Shown here piece after piece: positions 1 to 10,500 of a stretch of DNA of 30,000 bases. Source of the DNA: Bigelowiella natans CCMP2755 (taxonomy: Eukaryota > Cercozoa > Chlorarachniophyceae); assembly GCA_000320545.1 (NCBI GenBank), contig ADNK01003420.1, positions 1 through 30,000 on the forward strand. The letters are read 5' to 3'. Numbering within the stretch: the first letter of the stretch is position 1; each line of letters begins with the position of its first letter. Below the pieces are notes generated by a model. It was not told the origin of the DNA. It made no database searches and saw only the letters and a program-made list of their open reading frames with translations. The translations under genes and the position numbers were made by a program.

Positions 1-44
1 TAACCCTAACCCTAACCCTAACCCTAACCCTAACCCTAACCCTA
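1..44. repeat. Telomere repeat array (TAACCC)n
   Basis: Seven perfect TAACCC units followed by a partial unit open the window, so the left edge is a chromosome end with the TTAGGG-type telomere on the complementary strand. Degenerate pieces (ACCCTG, AACCCTGACCC) continue to about base 90, as expected at a telomere/subtelomere junction. Confidence 0.97.
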
Positions 45-485
45 TACCGTCATTTTGACCCTGGTCCAGAACAGAACCCTGACCCTGATGCTGCCAGCGT
101 GTGCGCACGCGCGCAACTACCCTTTTGCGCTGCAGCCAACAAGCCAGCAAATGTCACCGGGTTTGACATGGTTGTGGACGTCCGAGCGAAAGGGTGCTAG
201 CGTTTGGTTTCTGTTTCTGCGCACCTCCGCGCCCTGTTGCGCGAGAACAAGTTCCCAACCCCAATGCTGTGCAGCCTGAAATTTGATCGTCATCTTTGGG
301 CTACGTTTGTTTCTTGCATCATTGCGTGCTAAAATGGCTGAAATGATGAGCAAAGATGGAGCTGGGTGAACTAGCACATGCTAGCATGTAGTTGGAACAT
401 TTAGATCACAATTTGCACTCATGATGAAGAACTTTTGAAAATGTACAGGAAGTATCAGGGTGCGTCCGTGCACTGCAGTGTGCAT
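45..485. other. Subtelomeric non-coding segment
   Basis: No convincing gene. The segment is richer in G+C and in CpG/TpG words (runs such as GTGCGCACGCGCGC) than the genes that follow, and resembles the gene-free islands at 9.6-10.1, 12.5-13.9 and 24.5-26.1 kb. Bases 121-140 are an exact inverted match to 9791-9810. Short open frames on both strands overlap one another and show no recognisable family. Confidence 0.6.
121..140 (-). repeat. Dispersed repeat, subtelomeric copy
   Basis: The reverse complement of this 20-mer (GTTGGCTGCAGCGCAAAAGG) occurs exactly at 9791-9810. On both sides the similarity continues imperfectly: ACATTTG lies on one side, and a GTTG followed by a CGCG/GTGCGC-rich stretch lies on the other. 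This suggests two decayed copies of one element in opposite orientation. Confidence 0.7.
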
Positions 486-2700
486 TTATGTCAAAATGCG
501 TGTGGGAGAGAAACTTGGAATGATCTCATTTGTGTTCTGAGTGTAGTAATCGTAATCCTTTTGTCCCTTCCATTTAGCATCTGCTTTCTTTTTGAGCATG
601 GGAACCCCGGAAACCTTTCGTGTCGGACATGCGATAATCATTAGCAACATTACCATTACTATGACATCCGACAAATTTCACACTCCAGATTGTGCATGTA
701 GTAATTTCTTTGTCCTTTTCCTAACATGAAATATACTCAATGACATATATAGGAGAGATTACCTTGAGGAGGAGAAAATATGTAAATGCCGGGCTAATCC
801 ATCCAAGCCAATGCACTGGTTTGGTATAAGCACATGTTGCGGAAAGGGCCACAGCAAACCACATCAATATTTCGCCAAAGTCTGAAAAAACATTGGAAAA
901 GAATAGAGAAGAGAATAGGCCAAGAATGAGTGACAGAGAAATCATAAATGGATACTAATACAAACCGCAGCAGGGAAGGAAATAATCAAGTTGCTACACA
1001 ACAAATATACAAATAAATAAAAAAGCCAAATAATACATAAATATTAATCCATAAATCAATGCTCACAGTTAGGATGCTGGGAGAAGGCCCAAAGGCCGGT
1101 CGTTATAAACTTATCATGATTCTTGGCCTATTATGATGAGATTATTGCAATATGAACAACCAAATTGTACGCATCCGCGGATCGATGACTAATAGAAAAG
1201 TCCGTACGTATACTGCCTAGTCTTCTACACTAGCTCCTATATATATTCCTTTCCTAACTGCTCGTTACATTGTTTCTGAATGCGAATTTTTGAGCATCAG
1301 CTGTGACTTCAAAGACGAAGCCGAAAATCCAAAGCAACCAAGCAACACAGTCGATAATACTAATACTATTTGAATCTTCTTTCTGACAAAAAATTTACAA
1401 TATCAAAAGCAGCAGTAGCAGAGAAGCGAATAAAATTATGAGATTAAATCAACCATGAGCCCCTCCCTAGGGGCGAACTGGGGTAGGTAGTAGTAATAAA
1501 TACGAATAACCGTAGTAGTAGTAGTAGTATTCAGAATCAATATTGGAAGATCGATCAGGAAAACCCACAGGGCCTGATAACATTAGTCAAACGTTGTTAA
1601 ATGATCATCAAGGTGCCGGTGATGTGACTACAAAATATGTCATTTTGGTGAAGAAGAAGACCTGAATTGCCCAGGGGGTACAAAAAGTAAGAGCATTTTT
1701 CTTCAATTTATCGAAACGCTGTAAATTATGATAAATTCTCATATGCATGCCACCATAAAATCGCTATTAATGATAACGCTACCGTATCCTTTCCATCCCT
1801 AAAATCACATGACATTTTATCACCATCATTAAGATACCTCAATAGAGAATGAGGGGAGGACTTACAAAAAAGATGAATTATGAAATTCTACCTTAAAATA
1901 CGTTGGAAAAGAAACGATCCAAGCCGTGTCGCCCAAATGATTCCGAACACAGAGCACATTATCTTCAACAAGTAGAGCGTGGATTTTAATATTTAGTTTT
2001 ATTCGGTAAGAAAAAAGTAACCGCACGGTGGTACGATTGCTATTACTACCAGTTAATCGGAAAAATCAACCATTTTGATGAGGAAAATGGGAACCATAAC
2101 ATCTCATATTAGTAGTGTACAATAATCTCTGATGACCACCAAAAACGAGGGAACAGAGGAGGATGGGGATTAGGTTTAGAAAGTTAAAAAGAAAAGCTCA
2201 TTGACAAGGATCAGCAGCCTGTACCTATCATACGACTACTAGCGATGATGACAAGAGTAATAACCACTAACGCTACTAATCTACCCACTGGTAATACCTG
2301 TCTCCTACTAGCGTTAGGATTCTCAAGCAATGAAATGAGTATTAGGCTTAAGTGTGTCGCAGAGCCGCTAGCATCATAATACTTCTCCGACATATACGGC
2401 CATCCATGGAAAATGAAGACGAATCTTAAAATCAGTAGTGGTAGTTACATGACAAGAAGGAGAAATAAATGTTTGTGTATGCGATCGTGTTGTTTGACTA
2501 CTAATTCGAAGCAGCCACACCGCACTTCCCCCCTTCCTTTATGTTTTTTTAAAATTGAACGCTAACACTCATCAGTACACCAACACTTACGTTTGAAGGC
2601 CAATAGCGTAAACGGCATACCGAACGAGTTGCAAAGGATAGGCAATGAGAAACAAGAGGCTTAAGGTAATAAGGACAATTGTGATAGAGCGGGCGGACAT
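486..2700 (-). CDS. DUF1295 / steroid 5-alpha-reductase-like membrane protein, 10 exons
   Basis: The model is join(2591-2700, 2298-2424, 1892-1962, 1783-1798, 1662-1718, 1511-1573, 1269-1382, 1067-1127, 763-881, 486-614) on the minus strand. It has 867 nt, encodes 288 aa, and every junction is in phase. Family landmarks appear in the right order: EKYYDASGSATHLSL (about residue 48), GIIWATRLGSFLFQRIL, DGKDTRFDKLKKN (104-116), QALWVFLIDLPI, LLWIFGFVFEVTADAQK, then the signature TGLWAFSQHPNYFGEILMW (196-214) and VSGVPMLKKKADAKW near the end. The HPNYFGE box is the conserved cofactor-side motif of the DUF1295 group, which is related to steroid 5-alpha reductases and isoprenylcysteine methyltransferases. 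Several hydrophobic segments, including the first 30 residues, indicate a multi-pass, probably ER, membrane protein. The substrate is unknown. Exon 4 is only 16 nt. The donor after exon 5 (GTCTTC) is weak. Confidence 0.88.
1783..1798 (-). other. 16-nt microexon of the DUF1295 gene
   Basis: Between a 93-nt intron upstream (1799-1891) and a 64-nt intron downstream (1719-1782), the 16 bases supply one base to finish Arg103 and then Asp-Gly-Lys-Asp-Thr, directly ahead of the exon starting RFDKLKK. The joined peptide is the family's usual GKD.RFD stretch. Without the microexon, both the frame and the motif are lost. Acceptor TTTTAG and donor GTAGCG flank it. Confidence 0.8.
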
Positions 2701-3079
2701 TGTGGCCCTTATCAGGGTAGGGTGGTGGGTGGGGTTGAGAGGTTTGAATAATAATAAAACTAATAATTATAATGATAACTAACCAAAAACAACCAATGAA
2801 AAATGGTCTAAATGTATTCACACAAACAACAAACACAACAATAGTAAGTAAGTAGCACAGGACACCATCTATCTGTCTACGTACAACACCAACCCTCCTC
2901 CTCCTCTTCCTCCTTCACTCCCTCAGATTGACATCCCCGAACGAATGGAGGCTACTTCTTCTACTAAATTGTGTTTGAGATAGTGTCTGTTACTAAACAC
3001 AACGTAATCTTATATCATCACTCAAAATATAGCCGCAGCAGCTCTTAGATAGTAGGGGACTAAAAATGAGACCAGCAGC
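2701..3079. promoter_or_regulatory. Divergent intergenic region between the DUF1295 gene and HARS
   Basis: This 379-bp spacer lies between two outward-facing start codons (ATG at 2700 on minus and 3080 on plus), so it must hold both promoters. It contains AT-rich stretches (2746-2790) and a pyrimidine-rich CTCCTC block at 2895-2925. I see no clear TATA box or other element I would name. Confidence 0.5.
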
Positions 3080-4119
3080 ATGATGACCTCTACCCCTCTG
3101 TGTCGAAGACCATCATCCAGAGTCACGACTTCTGCCACCTCCTCTCTGTTATTCCGAAGATCGTCAGTTGTCGCTATCATAATAAAGCTTATTGTAGGAG
3201 TAAACATATTATTGATCATTCTCACCACCCCCACCCCTGGATCGTCTCAACGAGGCGTACTATCCGCCGTCGCCGCCGCCTCCTCTTCACCATCAACGGC
3301 CAATGTACGACGCGGTATGAAAGTTCCTAAAGGAAGTCGGGATTTAGGTCCCGAAGAGATGCTAAAATTGGAGCACATTTTGGATGTTGCTCGAACAATT
3401 TTTAAGGTGGTTTGTACAGCAAAACAAATGATAGAGGAAGGAAAAAGGAGGGGGGGGAAGGGCTACTACACTGATATATAAGTTGTTGTGCATGTTATTC
3501 AGAGACATGGCGCAGTGAGCATAGAAACTCCAGTCTTTGAACTTCGTGAGACGCTCTTAAATAAGTAATATAATCTCAACCAGAAGTATTATGTGCTATT
3601 ATTTTTTCTTGTGTCAAAACAACACTGATAGTTGTTTGCTTCGCAGATACGGCGAGGATTCAAAGTTAATATACAATCTTGAGGTGGTAGAAGACTAAAG
3701 CACACCTCCTCATTTATTCGTAATTGAAGTAGTATGGTTTTGAGAATCTTCTTAACTTAAATAACATCATTTTTGAGACTACTTAAACCACCCACCCACC
3801 CACCCAACGACACGATGATTTAGCCATAACCATTTGGATAGGACCAAGGGGGAGAACTGCTATCGCTAAGATATGATCTCACGGTAATAAATAGTTGTAT
3901 CGTCGTCCGGTCCAGAAATAATGGAATCAATGTCGGTGCTCACTGATCAATGGCATGAAACAACAACATGTTTTCTTTCTTCTGCTGCTACATATTATTC
4001 AAGGTTCCATTAGCTCGCTATGCGGTTACGCATAATGTGGAGCGTATGAAGCGTCTTCAAATTGGGAAGGTGGTGTTTGAAATTCGAATTTCAAAATGGA
4101 CACTGAAATATATTTCCTC

Positions 4120-4153
<34 letters not shown>

Positions 4154-4420
4154 TTATTATACGTGTAGGTTTATCGTCGAGACAACCCTACATTTATCAA
4201 GGGAAGGTAAAAAATAAATTAATAAGGCCACCAACGAGAAAGTAGAGGAGAGGAAGGAGTTTAATCATCATCATAGCATTAATGATTGGGAGAGACTTAA
4301 GTTTCCTAGACAAGTATACAACAAAGAACACTACTGCTGCTGCTGCTGCTGCTGTGTGAGATAGTAGTAGTACTATACTCAGAGTTGATGATCCTCACGG
4401 ATAAAGAACATTGTCAAAAT

Positions 4421-4456
<36 letters not shown>

Positions 4457-4519
4457 CACATATTATAAATGTATATGTATATGTATATGCATGTGTATAT
4501 AATAAATGACATATGTAAT

Positions 4520-4562
<43 letters not shown>

Positions 4563-5052
4563 TGTTTGTGTGATTGCTCTAAGGTTTCGTGAGTTTTATC
4601 AATGTGATTTTGATATAATTGGAACCGGTTATTCTCATCTCTCACCAGACGCTGAGGTAGTAGTAGACTACTTACTACCACTACTACCACTACTACTGCG
4701 AACAACACGTATAGATTAAATAGGAGGTAGGAGGAGGAGGAGGAGGCAAATATAGTCGTCAATATCATCGTCGTCATTCATCGTCATCGTTGTAGGTGAT
4801 TAGAGCTATGTCAGAAGTATTGGGGGCACTTGGACTCAACTTCACGGTATTGAAATATTACTACTGTAAGTAAGTAACCATTCACACAGCCGCAGCAGTA
4901 TTATTATTATTCTTCTTCTTCTTCCTGATGGTTGGTATAGGATGATGACGATGATGGTGATTGTGATAATACAATGGGAATAACATATCTTACTGCTATG
5001 CTATTTTTTGGTGGTGCTAAATATCAAATGAAAGTGGATCTAGTCAGAGAGA

Positions 5053-5105
<53 letters not shown>

Positions 5106-6812
5106 CACGAGCACATGCATATCAAGGATATAATACTGAGTAATGTGTATTCATTTTAAGGTAAAAGTAAATCATAGAGCATTATTGCAAGCTCTTTGCC
5201 AACATGCTCAGGTACTAAGACACCATCGTTTTGTTTGTTTACTTTTAATAAAATCCGACTTTTTTACACATATTCAATCACTGACCGAAAAAACCAACAA
5301 CTGCTTGTTTTATGCTGTCGTTTTATCATGGTACTTCGTTCTGTTTGCTTTTGGTAATTTTGCATGGGTTGATCTTTGAGCTTCTGCCTTGTTTTTCCTT
5401 CCAAAGTTTGTTTATCTTGTCGTTACCAATTTACAACCAACAACATGCTATTTTGTTATTTTTCGTTTGACAGATTTTTTTACAATAACAACAACAATAA
5501 TAACCTAATCATTATCTAACATTGCTCTATCATCATCAAGATTCCAGATGAAAAATTTCTTGGGGTTTCAAGTTGTATCGATAAGGTAATAGTAGTTGTA
5601 GTAATATTTCCATATTTGTGATGAGTGGTGACTCAATTGCGTGTCGTTTGCCAAATAATATCTTAATCATAAGATTAGTTAAGAACCATATCTGTAAGGA
5701 GCTATTTATGCACATATACTACTATATTTTATTCAAGAGTATTAATAATGCAGCAGCATATCTTTCATATGTTATTATCATAATAATGACCACTACGATA
5801 GTTGATGCTGCTGCTGCTGCTGCTATATCTCTTTGCCTTTGGGTTTTGAATGGATAATACCCTGCACTAATAGCTTGATAAGTCAAGCTTGAAGGAAGTT
5901 CAGAAGGAACTTGTGGAAAGCAAAGGTAGTAATAATAACAACAGAAAGAGAAGGAGTGATTATGTAAAGGAGGATTGTTTGAGACGAGGAGGAGGAGGAG
6001 GAGGAGGAGGACGTTATTATTATTATCATTTTTATGATTACCATTTATTATTGTTTGTGGACAAGAAGAAGAGAAGGATGATGACATGACAAAACAGATG
6101 ACAACACACCCAATCAATCAATATTTCACCACCAAATGCGAGAATTAAAGCAAAATCACATCATTTCTAAAATATATATTACCAACATTATTACGACTGA
6201 TGGATTTTCTCAGATTGTAATTCTTTAATATTCGGATGATATACAACAGAAGATAATATATTGAAAGCAGTTTATTTAAGTGTAGCAGAGACTACTTACT
6301 ACTCTCAATGTTAGAATACATATGTCTTAATTTAGGTATTGATGCTACCAAAGCTGAAATATTGCTAAATTACACCACAATCAAGGGAACTCCAGCAGAC
6401 GTCCTGAGGGTTGTGTTAATTATTATTATTATGCTGCTGCTAGTAGTAGTATTGGCATGTGTAGTCATCATCTTTTATATTCTTTTCCGCTGCTGATGAT
6501 AACACGTGATAAATACATTATGGTGATTGTTGTAATCGTCGGTCAGATACTGGAATCGAACGAAATATTGATGTCATCATCATCAGGAAAAGCAAAGGAG
6601 GTGGTGTTGATTACAGCACCTTTCACATTCCCACGTCGCTCACATGTTGTTAGAGAATCAATTCCTTTTCTTTTTAATTTCATCATAAACTGTAATCTAC
6701 ATTTAAGGAAGAAATTCAAGAGTAGGAGCATGTATTTGTAGTTTGGTTTTTTAAATTTATCAAGTAAAAATGGTACACACATAGGCATTATTATCACAAG
6801 CAAGAATAATCG

Positions 6813-6844
<32 letters not shown>

Positions 6845-7362
6845 CAACTATTCAGTGATGCTAATGTTACTTGTAGTAAGTATTATGTGGTTATCATCGT
6901 ACGTACGTAATAGGCCTTGAGGGATTTACACACGGTCTCAAGATACTTGAAGGCATTTGGGTTGTTACTACCACTGATATTCTTCCCATACTACTACTAC
7001 TACTACTACTACTAATTACAACATCAATACTCGTACATCGATTTGTGCAGATGTGGTGATGAAATCGAGATTGATCTCTCTCTTGCAAGAGGGCTTGATT
7101 ATTACACAGGACTGGTGAGCACCGTCGTATTATTAGTATAAGTAGATTAAATAGTTGTAGTGGATTTAATTTGTCTTGAGTGTACTTGCTGCTGCTTTAA
7201 TTAATAGTGATTACTTGTGGGATGTGGGGTCATTATTTAGATTTTTGAGGCAGTTTTGCGTCGTAATAACAGCAGCAGCAGCAGTGGGGGCTCAGCAGGT
7301 GGTAATTAGTTAGCTTTATTTACACACTACTTGGTACATGCTATTTACTACTACTACACGCT

Positions 7363-7443
<81 letters not shown>

Positions 7444-7523
7444 TTAAAAGCAGCCTTATAGCACCACTGTTAAGTTATGCTTAATTAAAGCTGCCAACTA
7501 AGGCCATCGTCATTATTACTTTG

Positions 7524-7554
<31 letters not shown>

Positions 7555-7605
7555 GTTATCGTCATGGTGATAAATGCTGGTTGTTGATACTATCTTTCTT
7601 TCACC

Positions 7606-7655
<50 letters not shown>

Positions 7656-7993
7656 TGGCTTCGGAAGTGTGTCAGCTGGAGGGAGATATGACAACTTAAT
7701 AGGTACCTGTACCACTGCTACTTTTAGAACTAGCTAATCCACAGTGCTGCACTACACAATTGTATTAGTGCTGCATGTATGTTTCCTATGCACGGAACAA
7801 TGAACGAAGAGCGTATTATAAATTATGGTAGTATATACGGTGTTAATTGCCACCATCTACAGCAGCAGCTATAAATAGCTTATCTTATCTTTTTTAAATT
7901 TGCACCATATCATCATCTTCTTTTACTTTGTAGAGTTGTCCTCCGGAAAGAAAATACCTGCTGTTGGATGCAGCATAGGTAGTAGTTGTAGTG

Positions 7994-8024
<31 letters not shown>

Positions 8025-8290
8025 ATCCATGAGTTTTGGTAGAAGTTGTAGTAGTAGTAGTACGAGAAAGCGGTAACAACAAAAGACCCCTCATGTAGTA
8101 GTAATATTATCATTTTGTATGCAGCTGCTAATATTTGTTCTCCTCCTTCTCCTCCTTTTTTCGCCTTAGGAATAGAGAGAATACTTTCATATCTGCTATC
8201 TCGCGACAAAATGCTGATTCCGAAGCAGAAAAGGCCGCCACGAGTGTGTAGTAGTAGTAGTACACACAATCACGACATTATTATAAACAT

Positions 8291-8353
<63 letters not shown>

Positions 8354-9319
8354 AGTGTTGTGAGTAGTAGTGAAGCATTATTCCGCTGCACATTGCCAAC
8401 ATTTTACGTACAGAAATCAGAATAGCGTTTTGATCGTCATTACATCTTAACGCAGTCTTTATGTAAATAGATAGATAAATAAATATATACATATATAATT
8501 GTCGTATACAAAATCAAACTGGCATCGTTAAGTGTGTAAAAACAAAAGGTACTTGTTCTTATTGCCTCGATTGGTGAAAATGTGGATATATCACATCGAA
8601 TGTGGTGAGATTCTAATATGTACCAGAATGCAAAAGATTACGCACATATAAATGATGATCTTAGATTATAATTACCGCCTTTCCATTTTTTACACACACA
8701 CCAAACACACACATACACACACACACACATGCGCACATGGTTAAAACTCAAGATGATGAGTACAATGACAACATGAAGAATGGCACACCAAGCAGCAGAA
8801 GCAATAAAACAGCAAAAAATCACCCTTTGAACACCTACTTTTATACATAAAGCTGTGTAATTTATATCCATTGCTTACTGCTTATTAAATACTTTTCTAT
8901 GTAATATAGTTTATGTGGGGAGCTTTGGAGAAGAGGTGTCGCAGCAGAATTTCTACATTTGCAAGCGCCGAAGCCAAGACGCCAGCTGGAATATGCTCTC
9001 AAGAATAATGTCGTTGATATTTTGCTTAATATAGTGCCACACTATGTATTATATGTTTGTGAAGATTGTTCATAAGATCGATTTACGATATTAGATCCCA
9101 TTCGTCGCTTTCCTCGGAGAAGAGGAGATTGTGAATAATGTACGTAGACCTTCATTTCTGCAAATCATATATTTAGTGACTTATGATGTAATTGATATGC
9201 TATCATCTTAGACTGTGTCTATGAGAGACCTGTCGTTGGGTGAGCAAATAGTCCTTGATCGTGAGGTATTTTTGGATCACATTATAAAATTGTGCTCCGA
9301 GCGGAACTACATCAATTAA
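3080..9319 (+). CDS. HARS: Histidyl-tRNA synthetase, 23 exons, with N-terminal targeting extension
   Basis: Exons: 3080-3406, 3503-3564, 3647-3683, 3842-3883, 4004-4069, 4169-4206, 4584-4656, 4796-4846, 5161-5211, 5541-5585, 5874-5925, 6336-6409, 6547-6600, 6914-6960, 7051-7114, 7241-7298, 7655-7702, 7934-7978, 8170-8243, 8549-8604, 8910-9009, 9095-9139, 9212-9319. Total 1617 nt, 538 aa, all phases consistent. The enzyme charges tRNA-His with histidine. The class II core is complete: KVPKGSRDLGPEEM (81-94), IETPVFELRETL, DQGGELLSLRYDLT, VYRRDNP, motif 2 FREFYQCDFD (192-201), histidine motifs RGLDYYTG (353-360) and GGRYDNL (389-395), then GIERIL. The anticodon-binding domain starts near 437 (VLVLIASIGE) and includes GELWRRGVAAEFL and IPFVAFLGEEEIVNN. 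Residues 1-79 are extra to the animal cytosolic enzyme: a basic start, a hydrophobic core (about 30-49) and a Ser/Ala-rich stretch, ending before Met80. This looks like an organelle-targeting leader with Met80 as a possible cytosolic start. Weakest boundaries: 7298 versus 7301, 8604 versus 8601, and the GTCGTT donor at 9010. Confidence 0.93.
4423..4555. repeat. Facing (AC)16 and (GT)17 runs in HARS intron 6
   Basis: AC repeats at 4423-4454 and GT repeats at 4522-4555 lie 67 nt apart inside the 377-nt intron 4207-4583. On the transcript they are complementary over about 32 nt and could pair into a hairpin. The loop contains TATATG repeats. Confidence 0.9.
5046..5106. repeat. (GA)n microsatellite in HARS intron 8
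   Basis: This is a nearly uninterrupted GA dinucleotide run in intron 4847-5160. It makes an open frame rich in Arg-Glu that is not part of the gene model. Confidence 0.9.
6811..7016. repeat. (CTA)n blocks around HARS exon 14
   Basis: CTA triplet runs sit at about 6813-6844 in intron 13 and 6989-7014 in intron 14, flanking the 47-nt exon 6914-6960. They are typical of the triplet tracts in almost every intron of this gene, such as ATT at 4122-4153, CTG at 4331-4355 and GGA at 5986-6011. Confidence 0.85.
7363..7442. repeat. Compound (AC)n(AT)n(AG)n microsatellite in HARS intron 16
   Basis: Three different dinucleotide runs abut without spacer: AC to about 7387, AT to about 7419, then AG. An (ATC)n run follows at 7525-7553 in the same intron. 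Confidence 0.92.
7607..7654 (+). repeat. (CAG)16 run forming the 3' splice site of HARS intron 16
   Basis: Sixteen uninterrupted CAG triplets end exactly where exon 17 begins (7655, reading on into GFGSVSAGGRYDNL). Each CAG is a potential acceptor. In the phase of this junction each retained triplet would add one alanine. Exon 16, on the other side of the intron, ends with its own AGC run coding for serines. Confidence 0.88.
7994..8350. repeat. (TAG)n and compound (AC)n(AT)n tracts in HARS introns 18 and 19
   Basis: A TAG/GTA triplet tract begins close to the donor at 7979 and runs to about 8024. In the next intron an AC run (8293-8322) passes directly into an AT run (to about 8350). The exon 8170-8243 lies between them. 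Confidence 0.88.
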
Positions 9320-10236
9320 ATCGAACGATACTTTACGTTCACAATTCATAATTCTTTATTGAGGTAAAAATTAGCATAAAAACATCCAAATATATCGAGG
9401 TTGTATTTGGCGGTGCAGCACTAATGGTTGAATACAAATTAAACACGTCGTTTACATGGTAGCGTTTGTCACATGTAGCTAATGATTACACCAATTAACT
9501 GCGACGAGTCGATCGATAATTGTTACACACACTGACATGCACAACTAATGTGAATGCGAATGTCTTTACAATGCATTGTTGAACGCACGATTTCTCTTGT
9601 TCATTTTTAGAAACTAACACAGACGAGTAGAAAATAGATTTTGCGCGGGCGCATGAGTGAGCCCGACTACGATTTCGCTTGCGCGAATCTAGCAAAACTA
9701 GAAAATTAGAATGTCTAGATGTTGCAGCATGTGATCTAGCTCAGCTAGCCACAATAACTCGATCAAATGACCTAGCTGGTAATAACATTTGTTGGCTGCA
9801 GCGCAAAAGGCGAGTTGTGTACGTGCGCGCAGCGCTTCACATTGATGAATGTGATCACAGAACATACATAAGAACACATCTGCAGCTTGGGTGACTAGCT
9901 AGCTAGGTGAGATTAAATCGGAACCACACCGCTAGACCGCTTTAAACTCTGAAACTTGCCATGTCATGCAGGCCCTTTTGCTCGAGAAGAGACGCTAACT
10001 TGGATTCTTTGAACCTGCATGCTCTAATGCGCTGCTAGTCGATGACAATAGACACAGTGTAATGTCATATGTAGTACATGTATTATGTTACATGTCTATC
10101 ATAAGTATCCCCGATTTCATGTCTATATCATGATGCAACACAATCGACGTTCTTTGTTGTGCTACGTCAGAGGGAAAAACTCTTGAATTTTCGCGTCTGC
10201 ATCTCCAGATCGGCTCACTGTTCGTCTTTTCGTTGT

Positions 10237-10271
<35 letters not shown>

Positions 10272-10500
10272 TTGCACATACACACACAAACGTTTCTATT
10301 CATATCCTTTATTAAAGAGCTAACCTCAACGTATTGATTGTACGTGTAAAGACCACACATGTAATATTACATGATACATGATTATAAGTTTTCATCTAGC
10401 TTGTGGTAAATTAACCTATACGGCATATAGCTTTTACAAGAAAATCCTAGCATTACTTAGGAAGTTTTCATGAAGGGATTTGTTGCTATTATATACTTCC
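9320..10500. other. Gene-free interval between the convergent HARS and PGD genes
   Basis: I see no gene. 9320-9640 is AT-rich 3' flank of HARS. About 9640-10060 switches to a GC-richer, CTAG- and TGCA-rich composition like the retroelement islands, and contains the dispersed repeat copy at 9791-9810 and a CTAGCTAGCTAG palindrome near 9895. A CATCAT tract lies at 10238-10271. On the minus strand an AATAAA-like signal near 10311 is a candidate poly(A) signal for PGD. Confidence 0.55.
9791..9810 (+). repeat. Dispersed repeat, internal copy
   Basis: This is an exact 20-base match, in opposite orientation, to 121-140 in the subtelomere, with imperfect similarity extending to both sides (about 9785-9840). 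It sits in a GC-richer island between HARS and PGD. Confidence 0.7.

Noticed and set aside
4463-4777. Minus-strand open frame with alternating His-Thr run
   Set aside because: It is a translation of the (GT)n microsatellite and HARS exon 7 in antisense.
7894-8269. Minus-strand open frames rich in Tyr and Thr
   Set aside because: They are translations of the (TAG)n tract and of HARS exons 18-19 on the opposite strand; HARS on plus explains the region.
9655-9894. Plus-strand open frame 9679-9894 as a gene
   Set aside because: Short, no family resemblance, and it lies in a retroelement-like island with the dispersed repeat.
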